NCBI GenBank assembly: GCA_009746045.1 | Contig: RPFO01000138.1 | Location: forward strand, 720,759 to 784,758 | Direction: 5' to 3' | DNA length: 64,000 nucleotides | DNA from: Mesostigma viride | Lineage: Eukaryota > Streptophyta > Mesostigmatophyceae > Mesostigmatales > Mesostigmataceae | Shown here: in pieces, positions 54,546-64,000 of the stretch | Numbering within the stretch: position 1 is the first letter of the stretch | Layout: every line of letters begins with the position of its first letter | Made by a program: the position numbers and the translations under genes | Notes under the pieces: generated by a model | Told to the model about the DNA's origin: nothing | Seen by the model: only the letters and a program-made list of their open reading frames with translations | Database searches by the model: none

Positions 54546-55400
54546 TTGCATGTGCAGGTCCGGCACTTGAGAGTCTGGCGCATAAGTCCAGCAGCACACA
54601 GTCGGCCTCACATGGGCTATTAAAAATTTGACGGAGCTACAAGGACGGTGTACTCCATACTAATTTCCATCATGGGTGCATGCCTGACACAGTAAGTATT
54701 TGCGTCTCCGGTGTCATACATGCAGAGGCACATGTGCCATGGAGTACTCTGCTAATCTCATTACATAATGACAGAAAAGTTAAAAAAGGATCGTCTGCAT
54801 ACTGCCCCAAATGTAGCTGCACTAGATGGGGACATAATCCTCTGGCTGTCTCATTGATAATCCTCATCCGAGCTGTCTTCTACAGTAATGATATCCGAGG
54901 CGGAAGTTTGGCATATAACCTCTACATGTGGGCTACCCTGGATAGCAGTAAGCCGCGGGGGCTGCGGGGAGACAAGAGGGCCAACACCTTCAGGGAGGTG
55001 CATTTCTCCTTGTCAATCATGCGGGCACGGAGCACTGACAGCCCCTCAAGCCATACATCCTCAAGAAATCGTGACACATAGCTCCGGGTCGAGCCGCGTT
55101 GATGCGGGTCACGCGCAAGGCAGCCAGTGGGTTGCGAACAGGCGAGGGGGCCCTGCCCAATGAGGAGGTTGCCTGCCCGGTTGGCCTGCAGGCCCCCCCC
55201 TGCGGGGCCCACGTCCATAGCCACTTGGTCCTCGCACGAGAGATGGCAGGCAAAGAGTAGTCGCAGTGACGGATGGTACGGGTGACCAGAGGAAGCTCGC
55301 AGTTGAGTTCGGCCAAGGTGCAGCGCTCTTGGTATCGAACGCCCAGGACGTGGCGGAGCATTGTGACACAGTAAGAGCACTGTCTTTCTAGCCAGGATTT
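54546..55400 (-). mobile_element. LINE family A copy
   Basis: Minus frames from 55404 encode MLRHVLGVRYQERCTLAELNCELPLV and a GQATSSLGRAPSP region equivalent to 2969-3250, with frameshifts. The 3' end lies left. Confidence 0.75.
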
Positions 55401-56083
55401 GCACTTGCGTCAGCCTATCTGTAGCAGAATGTCAAGCTAGTGATTGGTCAACGCGATGATATCCCACAGCGGCTTGTATCTCCTTGCGGCAAGGCAGGCC
55501 ATGCAAGCCCTGCCAGGTCAACCGATATACTATCACCTGGCCAGGCCACCAGGTAGGGTGAAACATGTTGCAAAATCTGGCACATGTTATGGGGTCACGC
55601 CCTATATGTGCGCCAGCAAGGAAGCCACAATGCTGGCGCAAACTTAAGCACAAAGCAGAAAGGGGTTTGAATGATAACACCTTGTGCAATAAACAGTCGC
55701 TTGTCCGACGCCCCATGTTTTCCACACATGTTCCGTGCCTTCAGGTTGCCCTCGCCCCACATACAGATCAAGGCAGCAAACTCAGCTGCAAGCTCAGATA
55801 ACAGCTTGCCTGAAGTAAGGGTGAAAGAGACTGCCCGCTTGGTAGCCGGCAGATGCTCCCTCACCCCAGCCACATGCTACGCTGGGAACGTGGCCTGTGC
55901 AGGCGAGCTCTCATGGCAGCGTGTGATGAGATGGGATGGCGCGGGCAAGCGGAGCCACTTTCCCGCACGCAGCCGCATCTGCAGGAGGCTAACCAGCCTA
56001 TGTATAAATAAGGAGCATGCAAAGTGCTCACTGCGGGGCATGGCGTTGCCCTGCAGTTGACACTTGGGAGAATGCTTCCCTTG
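55401..56083. other. 3' flank of the alkaline phosphatase gene
   Basis: Probably 3' UTR and spacer. A 92-codon minus ORF (55873-55595) has no recognised family. No transposon sequence seen. Confidence 0.4.
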
Positions 56084-59000
56084 TCACTTGAGGCCACTGA
56101 GATATGACTCCAGCTGCAGCTGCGCAACCATCCGCCTGCCAACTTCCGTGTTGTCCATCCAGCCGGTGAAGTTTTCACACCCTGTTATATTGCCCACAAG
56201 CAGTCAAGATAGCCACGTTCAAGGACCATGCAGCATGGGGAAAATGCGGATGGCAACAAGTTAGAACTACTAGTAGAACAAGTTAGCATAAGATGCATCC
56301 GACGCACCAAGGATGCCGAGGTTCAGAAATGGCCAGCCCCGACCAAATGCAGAGACATTTATTCCTCTAGTGCCCACAGCGCCGTCACGGGACATAGTGG
56401 CATGCCTTAGGACGGTGTGTGTGCGTGCACGTGCCTGTGTGTGTGAGTGTGTGCCTGTGCGTGTGTGCGTGCGTGTGTGTGTGCGTGCGTGTGTGTGTGC
56501 GTGCGTGTGCATGAGCGAATGCATGCGTGCGTGCGTGCCAGGTGGCACGAATGCAAACGATGCGCTCACCTGGGCCGTATGCGTAGAGCGGGACGTCCAC
56601 CCCCGTGTGCGCGGCGGTGGTGAAGCCAACCTCCAGGGTCGAGCTCACTGAGACGCCCACCAGCGCGGGGAAGGCGTACTGAGGGCGGAAGGCGGGGAGG
56701 CAGAGATGGTGTGAAGGGCCATGGGGATCAGCAGGTTGGTGGGCAGTCGCACAGCATGAGGAGCATGCCAATGGAAGGTGTGCCACATACTAAGACTGTC
56801 GACACACCGTGCAGCAGTAACGCTCCAGGGTGTCACATCATCAGATGTCACATGCGCAGGCAAGCGGGCATTTTGTGATTGCAGCAGCGACTTCTAAGGC
56901 ACCTCCCAAGGCGGCAGCCAGTGATTTTGTGCGTCTTTTGTGTGCTTGACATGCGCCAGCCTAACAAAGCACAATGACGTACATCCCGAGAGGTCGAGCC
57001 GCTCGCAAAAGATGGCAGGACCCGTCATGGCGGCCATGTGCTTCAACTTGTATAGCATCCCCCGGACATTTGCTGCCTCCGCATTCGGTTGACAAACACC
57101 GTGTGCCACACAACATGCGCCTACTCTCTGCTGCCCCTGGCGTGTGCTGTTGGTGACCCCCCCGGCCAACGGTTGCGTGCGACCCCACCAACTCATGTTC
57201 CAGCCCAGCGCAGCAACCAACTGCTCAGTGCCACGGGATATTGCCACATGGCCCCCAGAATCACTCATCACCACACACACACAGATGACGTATCCACAAT
57301 GAGGCCAGCCCTGCACGTGCCCAGGCTGCCTAATCACCCCGGCCCTCCCCGTCCCCCCCCCCCCCCCCTCCCCTCCCCCTCCCCTCCCCTCCCCTCCCCT
57401 CCCCCCCCTCCCCTCCCCCTCCCCTCCCCTCCCCCTCCCCTCCCCTCCCCCTCCCCCTCCCCCTCCCCCTCCCCCTCCCCTCCCCCTCCCCCTCCCCTCC
57501 CCCTCCCCCTCCCCCTCCCCCTCCCCTCCCCTCCCCCTCCCCTCCCCCTCCCCTCCGCTCCCCCCCTTCGCCAGTGGTGGTACACGCGCCCTCACCGGGT
57601 CGTCGTACTGTTCCCCGCTCGCATGCACCGCCCGCATGCCCTCCGCCAGCTGCTGCAGCGCGAGCAATGCGTCTGGTTGCAGCGACGAAGCGTTCAGCCC
57701 AGCCAGGGTCAGCGCGCGCTCCACACTCGTGCCCTCCGCCAGCACCCACTCTGCTACCTGGTCCGCTGACGCCACCTGCGCGAGCAAGCCCTCCAGCTTC
57801 TCCTCGTACACGCTGGTGTCAAGAAACCGGGGTGGGGGTGGGTGGGGGGGAGGAAGACCGATGACACACAGGCGTCGCAGCCCTCACACACACGCAGGCA
57901 AGTGAGCGAACAGGGGCGCATGGCAGATGCCCAGTACGCGGCCGATTCCTGTTATTCTCCTCGGCCCCCTTATTCCACGAGACATGTCGCACGGTGGCCC
58001 AGAACTGACCACACAATGCCAAGGACAATACCCGGAGCTTCCCTGAGGGATGAGACGACAGGACAGCCACAGGCGTGCACAAGATCATGATGGGAAATGT
58101 CGGGAACGTGGGGATGTGGTTGGAGAGATGGGCTTGCCTTGACAGGGAGGCGAAGCTCCTATTCGTGAGATCCTGTGCGTTGGGGCTGACGGGGTGGCAA
58201 CAAATGCTTGGCCATTCCTCGATGGGAACTTTTGGTTCCGTGTGCTTAAGGGTGTGGCGGCATGCTAGTCACACAGGAGCCGCTGCCGGGCGCGGCCAGT
58301 TTACGTCCTGGAGATGCACTGAGACAAGTACATAGGAAACCAACCCCCAGGGCGGCTCATCCCTGAGCCTCTCGATGCCTCTCACCCGGAGTGCAGAGCA
58401 TGGAGTGTTCTGTGGCATGCGGCTTTGTGCGGTGAGTGGTGTGGTTGCCCACAGCCGGCCCCTCCGCACGCCGCACGCAAGTTTCCCACACCAATGCCCT
58501 CACAAATGTCCTCAGGGAAAAGACGGCGTACACATAACATGTGCCCGCCCATGTTGCCCGTTCCTGTTTCCACGCGTGCCGGGCCCACGCGCGTGCACCT
58601 GCAGAATGGCATTACGGGAGCCAAGCGTGCACCTTCTTGCGACATGACATGAAGATGCGTGCGCCTACTTGCAGCAGCCGATGGAGAGCCCCCCCGTCTC
58701 GTGGTCGCTGGTGGAGAGGAGCAGCGTGTCGTTGCGGGCGCTAGCAAAGGCGAGTGCCTCTGTCACCGCCACGTCATACGCCAGCACCTGGCGCACGGTA
58801 CCATGGGGGAGCAGGCCAGGGGGGAACGAGGACGCAGGGGGCGACGAGGGAGCAGGGGGTGACGAGTGGGGGGGAGCAGGCATAGTGGGGGGCAGTCAAG
58901 TGAGACGCCAGCTGGGAGGATGACAGCACAGCTGGCGCTGCCATGCCACATTGTATGCCACAAGCCATGCCCGGTGTCGCACATGGAAGGCTACACGCGG

Positions 59001-62000
59001 TGATGGGTGGTGGAGCGGTAGCGTCAGGTGGCGGCAACAGGAGCAATCCAAACCCAAGCTGGCCCAGCTGCGTCCCATGTTGCAGATCCGCCCCGTTTCC
59101 GGGCTAAACGGAGCACCAGCAAAAGGCAACACATCCCCCCCATAAAGCAGGTGTGGCAAGAACTGGTAGCCTGAGCAGCACCCCCTCTTCTCCCACCCTC
59201 CCAAATGGCGTGTCGACCTAGTGCTGTAAATGGCGTGTAGACCTAGTGCTGTGCAGCATGCATACACACTGTGCTGAAGGGAGCACATCCCAGGCGTGCA
59301 AGCCTACGCCTCACACGATTGATCACTAGGCCACGCCTCACAGGATTAGTCGCTGCTACTGGGCACCCACTTTCCACGATCTCTTATTGCGCAACAAGTG
59401 CCTTCGCAAGCCATCATACGCAGCTGCTTCGCTGGCCCTACCCCCCTCTTACGCTCCTCCCCCTCAATGCTGACCCCTTCAAGCTCCCCCCCCCCTCTCC
59501 CCCCTCCGGATCGTGTGGGGACCGAGTGGCCCACCCACCTCGCGAGCCGCAGTGGCCGCATCGTTGGCGTGGCCCGCGTGGTCGATCAGGCCGCCCTCCA
59601 CCATGAGAAAGAAGCTGCCAGAATAAAGATAGCCCGGGGAGGTGGCCATGTGTGTGGGGAAAGGGTGTGGCCACAGGCAACAAATGAGGCGCAATAAGGA
59701 AGCACCAGCCCATAAACAGCCCCGCAACAAGTCAATTAATAAGCCCAAACTTTCAGCCCCCCCCCCCCCCCCGCCTTCCACAATGCCCACGTCGGAGCAC
59801 GTGCATGCACGCATGCTGGTGTCCTCAGTCTCTCACAAACAGCCCAGCTTCTGCGCCGATGTGCCCATGCACCCATGCACCCATGCACCATTCGCCTATG
59901 AACCAGCAGCTCATCCACACCATGGGACCAGCCACTAACCCCCAAGTCATCCCTGCTTGTGCTCGCCATCACATGGCCCTCTGCCTCTTGCGCCTACACT
60001 GCCACACCTATGCAATGGATGGAGGCCATCCTGCGATCCCACGGCACCGCCTTCCCACCCATGCGACGCGTAAGTGTGTGCGCTCGTACCCCTTGGGTGC
60101 GTCGGCCAGCAGCTGCAGCGCCTTGCGCACCATGGCCGCCAGCGTGGGCTGACCGGCCGTGAGTTGGCTGGACGTGTCGCCTGCCCTCTCGCGCGCGCGG
60201 TCAATGGAGTAGGCCATGTGGGAGTCGCTGAAGACACCCCAGAAGGGGACGGATGCCTGCGTGTGCGGTGGCGTGGGGGAGGCATTTCATGTGCGGTGGC
60301 GTGGGGGAGGCATGGCGTATGAGACCACGGGGGGGCAGCCGTGTGCCTTCACGACCCCATGCAGCTGCCAGCTGTGGTCTTTCCAGGGCATGCGCGGGTA
60401 GGCCAAGCAGCAACCATATCTACAGGGGCCACAGGCGGAGCGACACAGGGGGAGGAGCGGGCAGGCGGCAGCCCAACGGGAAAGGCATCACCGAGGCGGG
60501 TAGGGGACCCCACGGCACCCACTGGGATGCGGGTGTCCCTCTTACGTGCAGTTGAAATGACCAGCCTGTCTAGAGGCTCTGCCGTGAACGCTTTGCCTCT
60601 GCGCATATGCGGGGTGGGCATATGCGTGGACGGCACACCACCCCCGTTCCCTGAAGCCAACATAACCGTACCACATGGCACGTCATGCTTGCACAGCACA
60701 GTGCGCTTGTACTAAAACCTACCCACACCATGGCCAAGTGCCTTGCCAAGCATGCGCACGCGCACCGGCGACGGCTCACAAAGCATGGCAACCGCCTCTG
60801 GGAAACCAGTCTCCATCCTATCCATAAGCCGCGTTTTGGGGCCACATCAGGTCAGTGGCGTAATGGGCCGCGCACACTTACATTGAGATTCAGGTCGTCC
60901 TCAGATCTTGCGATGGTGTACCTGCAATGCACAGTCATGGCAGTGTCCGCAGAAGGGCACTTGCACGCAGTCACTAAGGGACACACACAGCTCCATCTCT
61001 TGTCATGCGGCAGGTATGGGTATGCCTGCTACGCAACCATGCGGAGGCTTTCACAACACCTGGATATTGCAGGTAAATAAGGGAGGGCGAAAACTACAAC
61101 ATGGTGGTGGCGGACAACACCGCTCATGGGCCACGCCGCAACAGGCATCGCGCGTCTCCTCCTGTGCCATGATAGCTGCTTCAGGAGCCCCTGACCCACC
61201 TGCAGAGCTAGTGTGTGTGGGACATCCACTGTCACGCGACTTCTGCCCGCAGTGCATTACGAGCAACAACGTGGTGCTGCCGCAGGGGCTGCGATGCGCG
61301 CGCGAGTACGGCATGCGACCGTGCCTGCGCGAGGGCTACTGCCTATTTGCTTTTCTTGCAAGCAACGAACTTTGAATATTCCAAGTGAGTGTGCAGCAGT
61401 GACCACCTGTTTGTGCCTATCCGTCACCCACTCATGCCCCCTGCCTGTATATAACACCACTCCTGCCCCTGCCCCCCTTCCCCCCCCCCCTCACTTGAAG
61501 CGTTCTTGTGCCTCCTTGAGAATATCTCTCCCATCCGTGCGCAAGCTGCCCGCGGTGGTGTTGGGGATGAGGAACTGCAGGCCACCGCCCATCAGCACCT
61601 GCGACAGGGGATGTGTGCGGTAGGTGGCACGTGAGACAGGTGGCGTGGGCACAAGATGGACGTGCCGGCGGCCACGCGTCAAGCAAGTGACTGCCTGATG
61701 CGTGCCATGCGTGCCGGGTGGAGGATGCGGGGAACATGCCATGATGACCATCGCAACAACAGCTACGCCTCCTGGCGCCTCCTGAGCATCGCCTCCTGGT
61801 GATCCAGGCAAGGAAACATCGGGATGGCAGCCATAGTAGATGGAATGTGGCGGTCTGACCGTAGAGGTAGGAGGGTGATCCCAAGTACAGAGGGGTGTGT
61901 ATTTGCATGTGAAGGCAAACCAACCCTGTGCTCCCATCCCTGTGCATGCCCCGTGCCCTCCACATGTGCAAGGCAGCCGGTGACGGGTGTGCACGCTGCC

Positions 62001-62807
62001 CCCCTTGAGCCACCTGGCTCCCTGACGAACAAGCGCGCATCAAAGCGACAACAACATTCTCGGTCACGTCCGCCCTTGTCTGGCTGCCGGCTGTGGCTGC
62101 CCAAGAGACACCACCAGGGGCACAGGCAGCGCAGGGAGCATGCGTGTCCAACAGGCTTCCTCATGCGTGACAAGGTCAGTCGGAAAGAAGGCGGTGACAT
62201 GCCTTGTGTCGCCACTGTGCTGCCGCACAAGCACTGCATGAGAGCCATGGCATGACCCCTCGACCCGCCAACCCCTGCTAACCATCTCCCTCTTGTTGTG
62301 CAGATGAAATGCGTGCGCCGCCCCCTCACCTCCCCCCTGCTCTCGCGGCCCACCTTGACCACCGGTCCAACTGGCCCACCTCAACAAACAGCCCAAGCTC
62401 ACCTCCACTCCCTGATATCGAGGCCTTACCTCAATGCCTTGCTGGCCCTGACCTCCACGCCCTGCTAGAGGCCCCCACCTCGATCCCCTGCGGAGCAGGT
62501 CCTCACCCCAGAGCCCTGTTGTAGTCTCTCCCCTCCATGCCCTGCTAGAGAGGCCCCACCTCCATGCCCTGCTGGCCCTCACCTCAACCCCCCATTCGAC
62601 CGCCTGAACACCATGCCCTGTTCATGAGGCCCTCACCTCCACGCCCTGCTAGAGGGACCCTACCTCGATGCCCTGCAAGAGCTGCTGGGCCGCCACCTCG
62701 TTCTCGTTGTCGCGGTCGTCCACGTGGGATGAGAAGGCGGCAGGCGTCGCGTGCGTGATGCGCGTGTTGGTCACTAGGCCAGTCCACAGGCCCGCCGCCT
62801 CCGCCGC
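56084..62807 (-). CDS. PhoA-family alkaline phosphatase, 3' nine exons (5' end outside window)
   Basis: Exons: 62807-62664, 61598-61495, 60921-60882 (a 40-nt micro-exon), 60256-60090, 59614-59539, 58787-58669, 57812-57596, 56678-56570 and 56181-56084. They give 357 residues in phase, with TGA at 56086-56084. The enzyme is a metal-dependent phosphomonoesterase. Motifs in order: GLVTNTRITHATPAAF, VLMGGGLQFLIP, VPFWGVFSDSHMAYSIDR, QPTLAAMVRKALQLLADAPKG, FLMVEGGLIDHAGHAND (metal ligands), LLSTSDHETGGLSIG (Asp-His ligands), an inserted helical segment (exon 7), then FTTAAHTGVDVPLYAYGPG (His ligand) and CENFTGWMDNTEV near the end. The exon with the nucleophile Ser lies upstream, beyond the repeat field. 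Secretion or periplasmic location is expected for the family but the leader is not visible here. Confidence 0.9.
56411..56540. repeat. (GTGTGC)n-type microsatellite in the last phosphatase intron
   Basis: Irregular gtgtgtgcgtgcgtgtg runs between exons 8 and 9 of the phosphatase. Confidence 0.8.
57352..57568. repeat. (CCCCTCC)n polypyrimidine tract, about 215 bp
   Basis: Almost pure C with T every four to six bases on the plus strand, so the phosphatase transcript strand is GGGGAGGGG repeats, a very strong G-quadruplex candidate in the intron just after exon 7. The Gly/Glu/Arg ORFs here are artefacts. Confidence 0.95.
62340..62664. repeat. Array of decoy exon-end/5' splice-site copies in the phosphatase gene
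   Basis: On the transcript strand the exon end CAGGGCATCGAG|GTAGGG is followed by about eight to ten imperfect copies of CAGGGCRTSGAG|GTGRGG at irregular 20-40 bp spacing. Confidence 0.85.
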
Positions 62808-63040
62808 CTGGGACGATGCACAAGAGCGATGTGGAGGGCGATGCAGAAGTGCAAGGCGATCCGCCGGAAGGATGGTCCCACCATCCCAAGCAATTGTCAG
62901 CATAAGGGGCGCAGTGGGCGCCAGGGAAAAGGGCACGCGGTGCGCCCGGGACAAGGGCAGGGGGTGCCAGGATAGCAGGGTGGGGGCTGAGCAGGGGGCA
63001 AGACAACACGCGGACGCAGCATGCAGGCAGGTGGCCTCAC
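62808..63040. other. Phosphatase intron, unique part
   Basis: Intron sequence upstream of the first visible exon. I see no exon with a D-S-A nucleophile motif here. Confidence 0.5.
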
Positions 63041-64000
63041 CGAATACTATATCCCCTACTACCATATCCTACTACCTCATATCTACTACCATATCCTACT
63101 ACCTCATATCCTACTACCTCACCGAATACCATATCCCCTACTACCATATCCTACTACCTCATATCTACTACCATATCTTACTACCTCACCGAATACCATA
63201 TCCCCTACTACAGGCCTCACCGAATACCATATCCCCTACTACCATATCCTACTACCTCATATCTACTACCTCACCGAATACCATATCCCCTACTACCATA
63301 TCCTACTACCTCATATCTACTACCATATCCTACTTCCTCACCGAATACCATATCCCCTACTACAGGCCTCACCGAATACCATATCCCCTACTACCATATC
63401 CTACTACCTCATATCTACTACCTCACCGAATACCATATCCCCTACTACCATATCCTACTACCTCATATCTACTACCATATCCTACTACCTCATATCTACT
63501 ACCTCACCGAATACCATATCCCCTACTACCATATCCTACTACCTCATATCTACTACCATATCCTACTACCTCACCGAATACCATATCCCCTACTACAGGC
63601 CTCACCGAATACCATATCCCCTACTACCATATCCTACTACCTCATATCTACTACCTCACCGAATACCATATCCCCTACTACCATATCCTACTACCTCATA
63701 TCTACTACCATATCCTACTACCTCACCGAATACCAGATCCCCTACTACAGGCCTCACCGAATACCATATCCCCTACTACCATATCCTACTACCTCATATC
63801 TACTACCTCACCGAATACCATATCCCCTACTACCATATCCTACTACCTCATATCTACTACCATATCCTACTACCTCACCGAATACCATATCCCCTACTAC
63901 AGGCCTCACCGAATACCATATCCCCTACTACCATATCCTACTACCTCATATCTACTACCTCACCGAATACCATATCCCCTACTACCATATCCTACTACCT
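63041..64000. repeat. Higher-order minisatellite running off the right edge
   Basis: Blocks built from accatatcccctactaccat, atcctactacctcatatcta and ctcaccgaat are arranged in longer units separated by tacaggcctcaccgaat. The larger unit recurs about every 150-160 bp. The array is in the phosphatase intron and continues past the window. Confidence 0.9.

Noticed and set aside
56894-57811. 305-codon Gly/Glu/Arg-rich ORF
   Set aside because: It joins a real phosphatase exon to the (CCCCTCC)n tract across the GT donor at 57595; only 57596-57812 is coding.

Overview
The window looks like nuclear DNA from a green alga, probably a chlorophyte of the Chlorophyceae type. The reasons are: GC-rich coding exons split by many introns, TGTAA-type poly(A) signals downstream of some stops (clear for two genes), a land-plant-like gamma-COP, a thylakoid-lumen type twin-arginine leader, and abundant minisatellites and non-LTR (LINE) retrotransposon debris. 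The species cannot be named from the sequence alone. No bacterial operon, rRNA gene, intact tRNA gene or CRISPR array is present. All gene models below were assembled by hand from splice sites, reading phase and family similarity.

Layout, left to right. (1) The last two exons of COG3 (+, 655-2204), with a 44-bp minisatellite in the intron. (2) A 10-kb island of nested, broken LINE and SINE copies (about 2640-12480). (3) A DUF1499 protein gene (-, 12819-14580, 3 exons, 247 aa) with a bipartite plastid/lumen leader. (4) A 450-bp divergent spacer, then a classical short-chain dehydrogenase (+, 15031-19443, 7 exons, 304 aa). (5) A 1.6-kb array of an 8-bp repeat. (6) A PTGR3/ZADH2-like medium-chain reductase (+, 22233-29289, 10 exons found) ending in the peroxisomal signal SKM. 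(7) A second LINE island (about 29340-33900). (8) The complete gamma-COP gene (-, 34253-47162, 18 exons, 891 aa). (9) A 1-kb divergent spacer, then an RsmB-like rRNA cytosine-C5 methyltransferase (+, 48159-51562, 2 exons). (10) A third LINE island (about 52020-55400). (11) The 3' nine exons of a PhoA-family alkaline phosphatase (-, 56084-62807), whose 5' exons lie beyond the window, behind a 54-bp-type repeat field that runs off the right edge.

Functionally the genes are housekeeping and compartment-specific: retrograde Golgi traffic (COG3, gamma-COP), thylakoid lumen (DUF1499), peroxisomal oxylipin-type redox chemistry (SDR plus PTGR3), organellar rRNA modification and phosphate release.

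The most unusual theme is inside introns. In at least six introns of three genes the exon end plus its 5' splice site has been tandemly re-copied into the beginning of the intron, giving arrays of decoy donors (best cases 62340-62664, 45399-45530 and 39191-39390). A second theme is that every transposon island sits between convergent gene ends, and none sits in the divergent promoter spacers.
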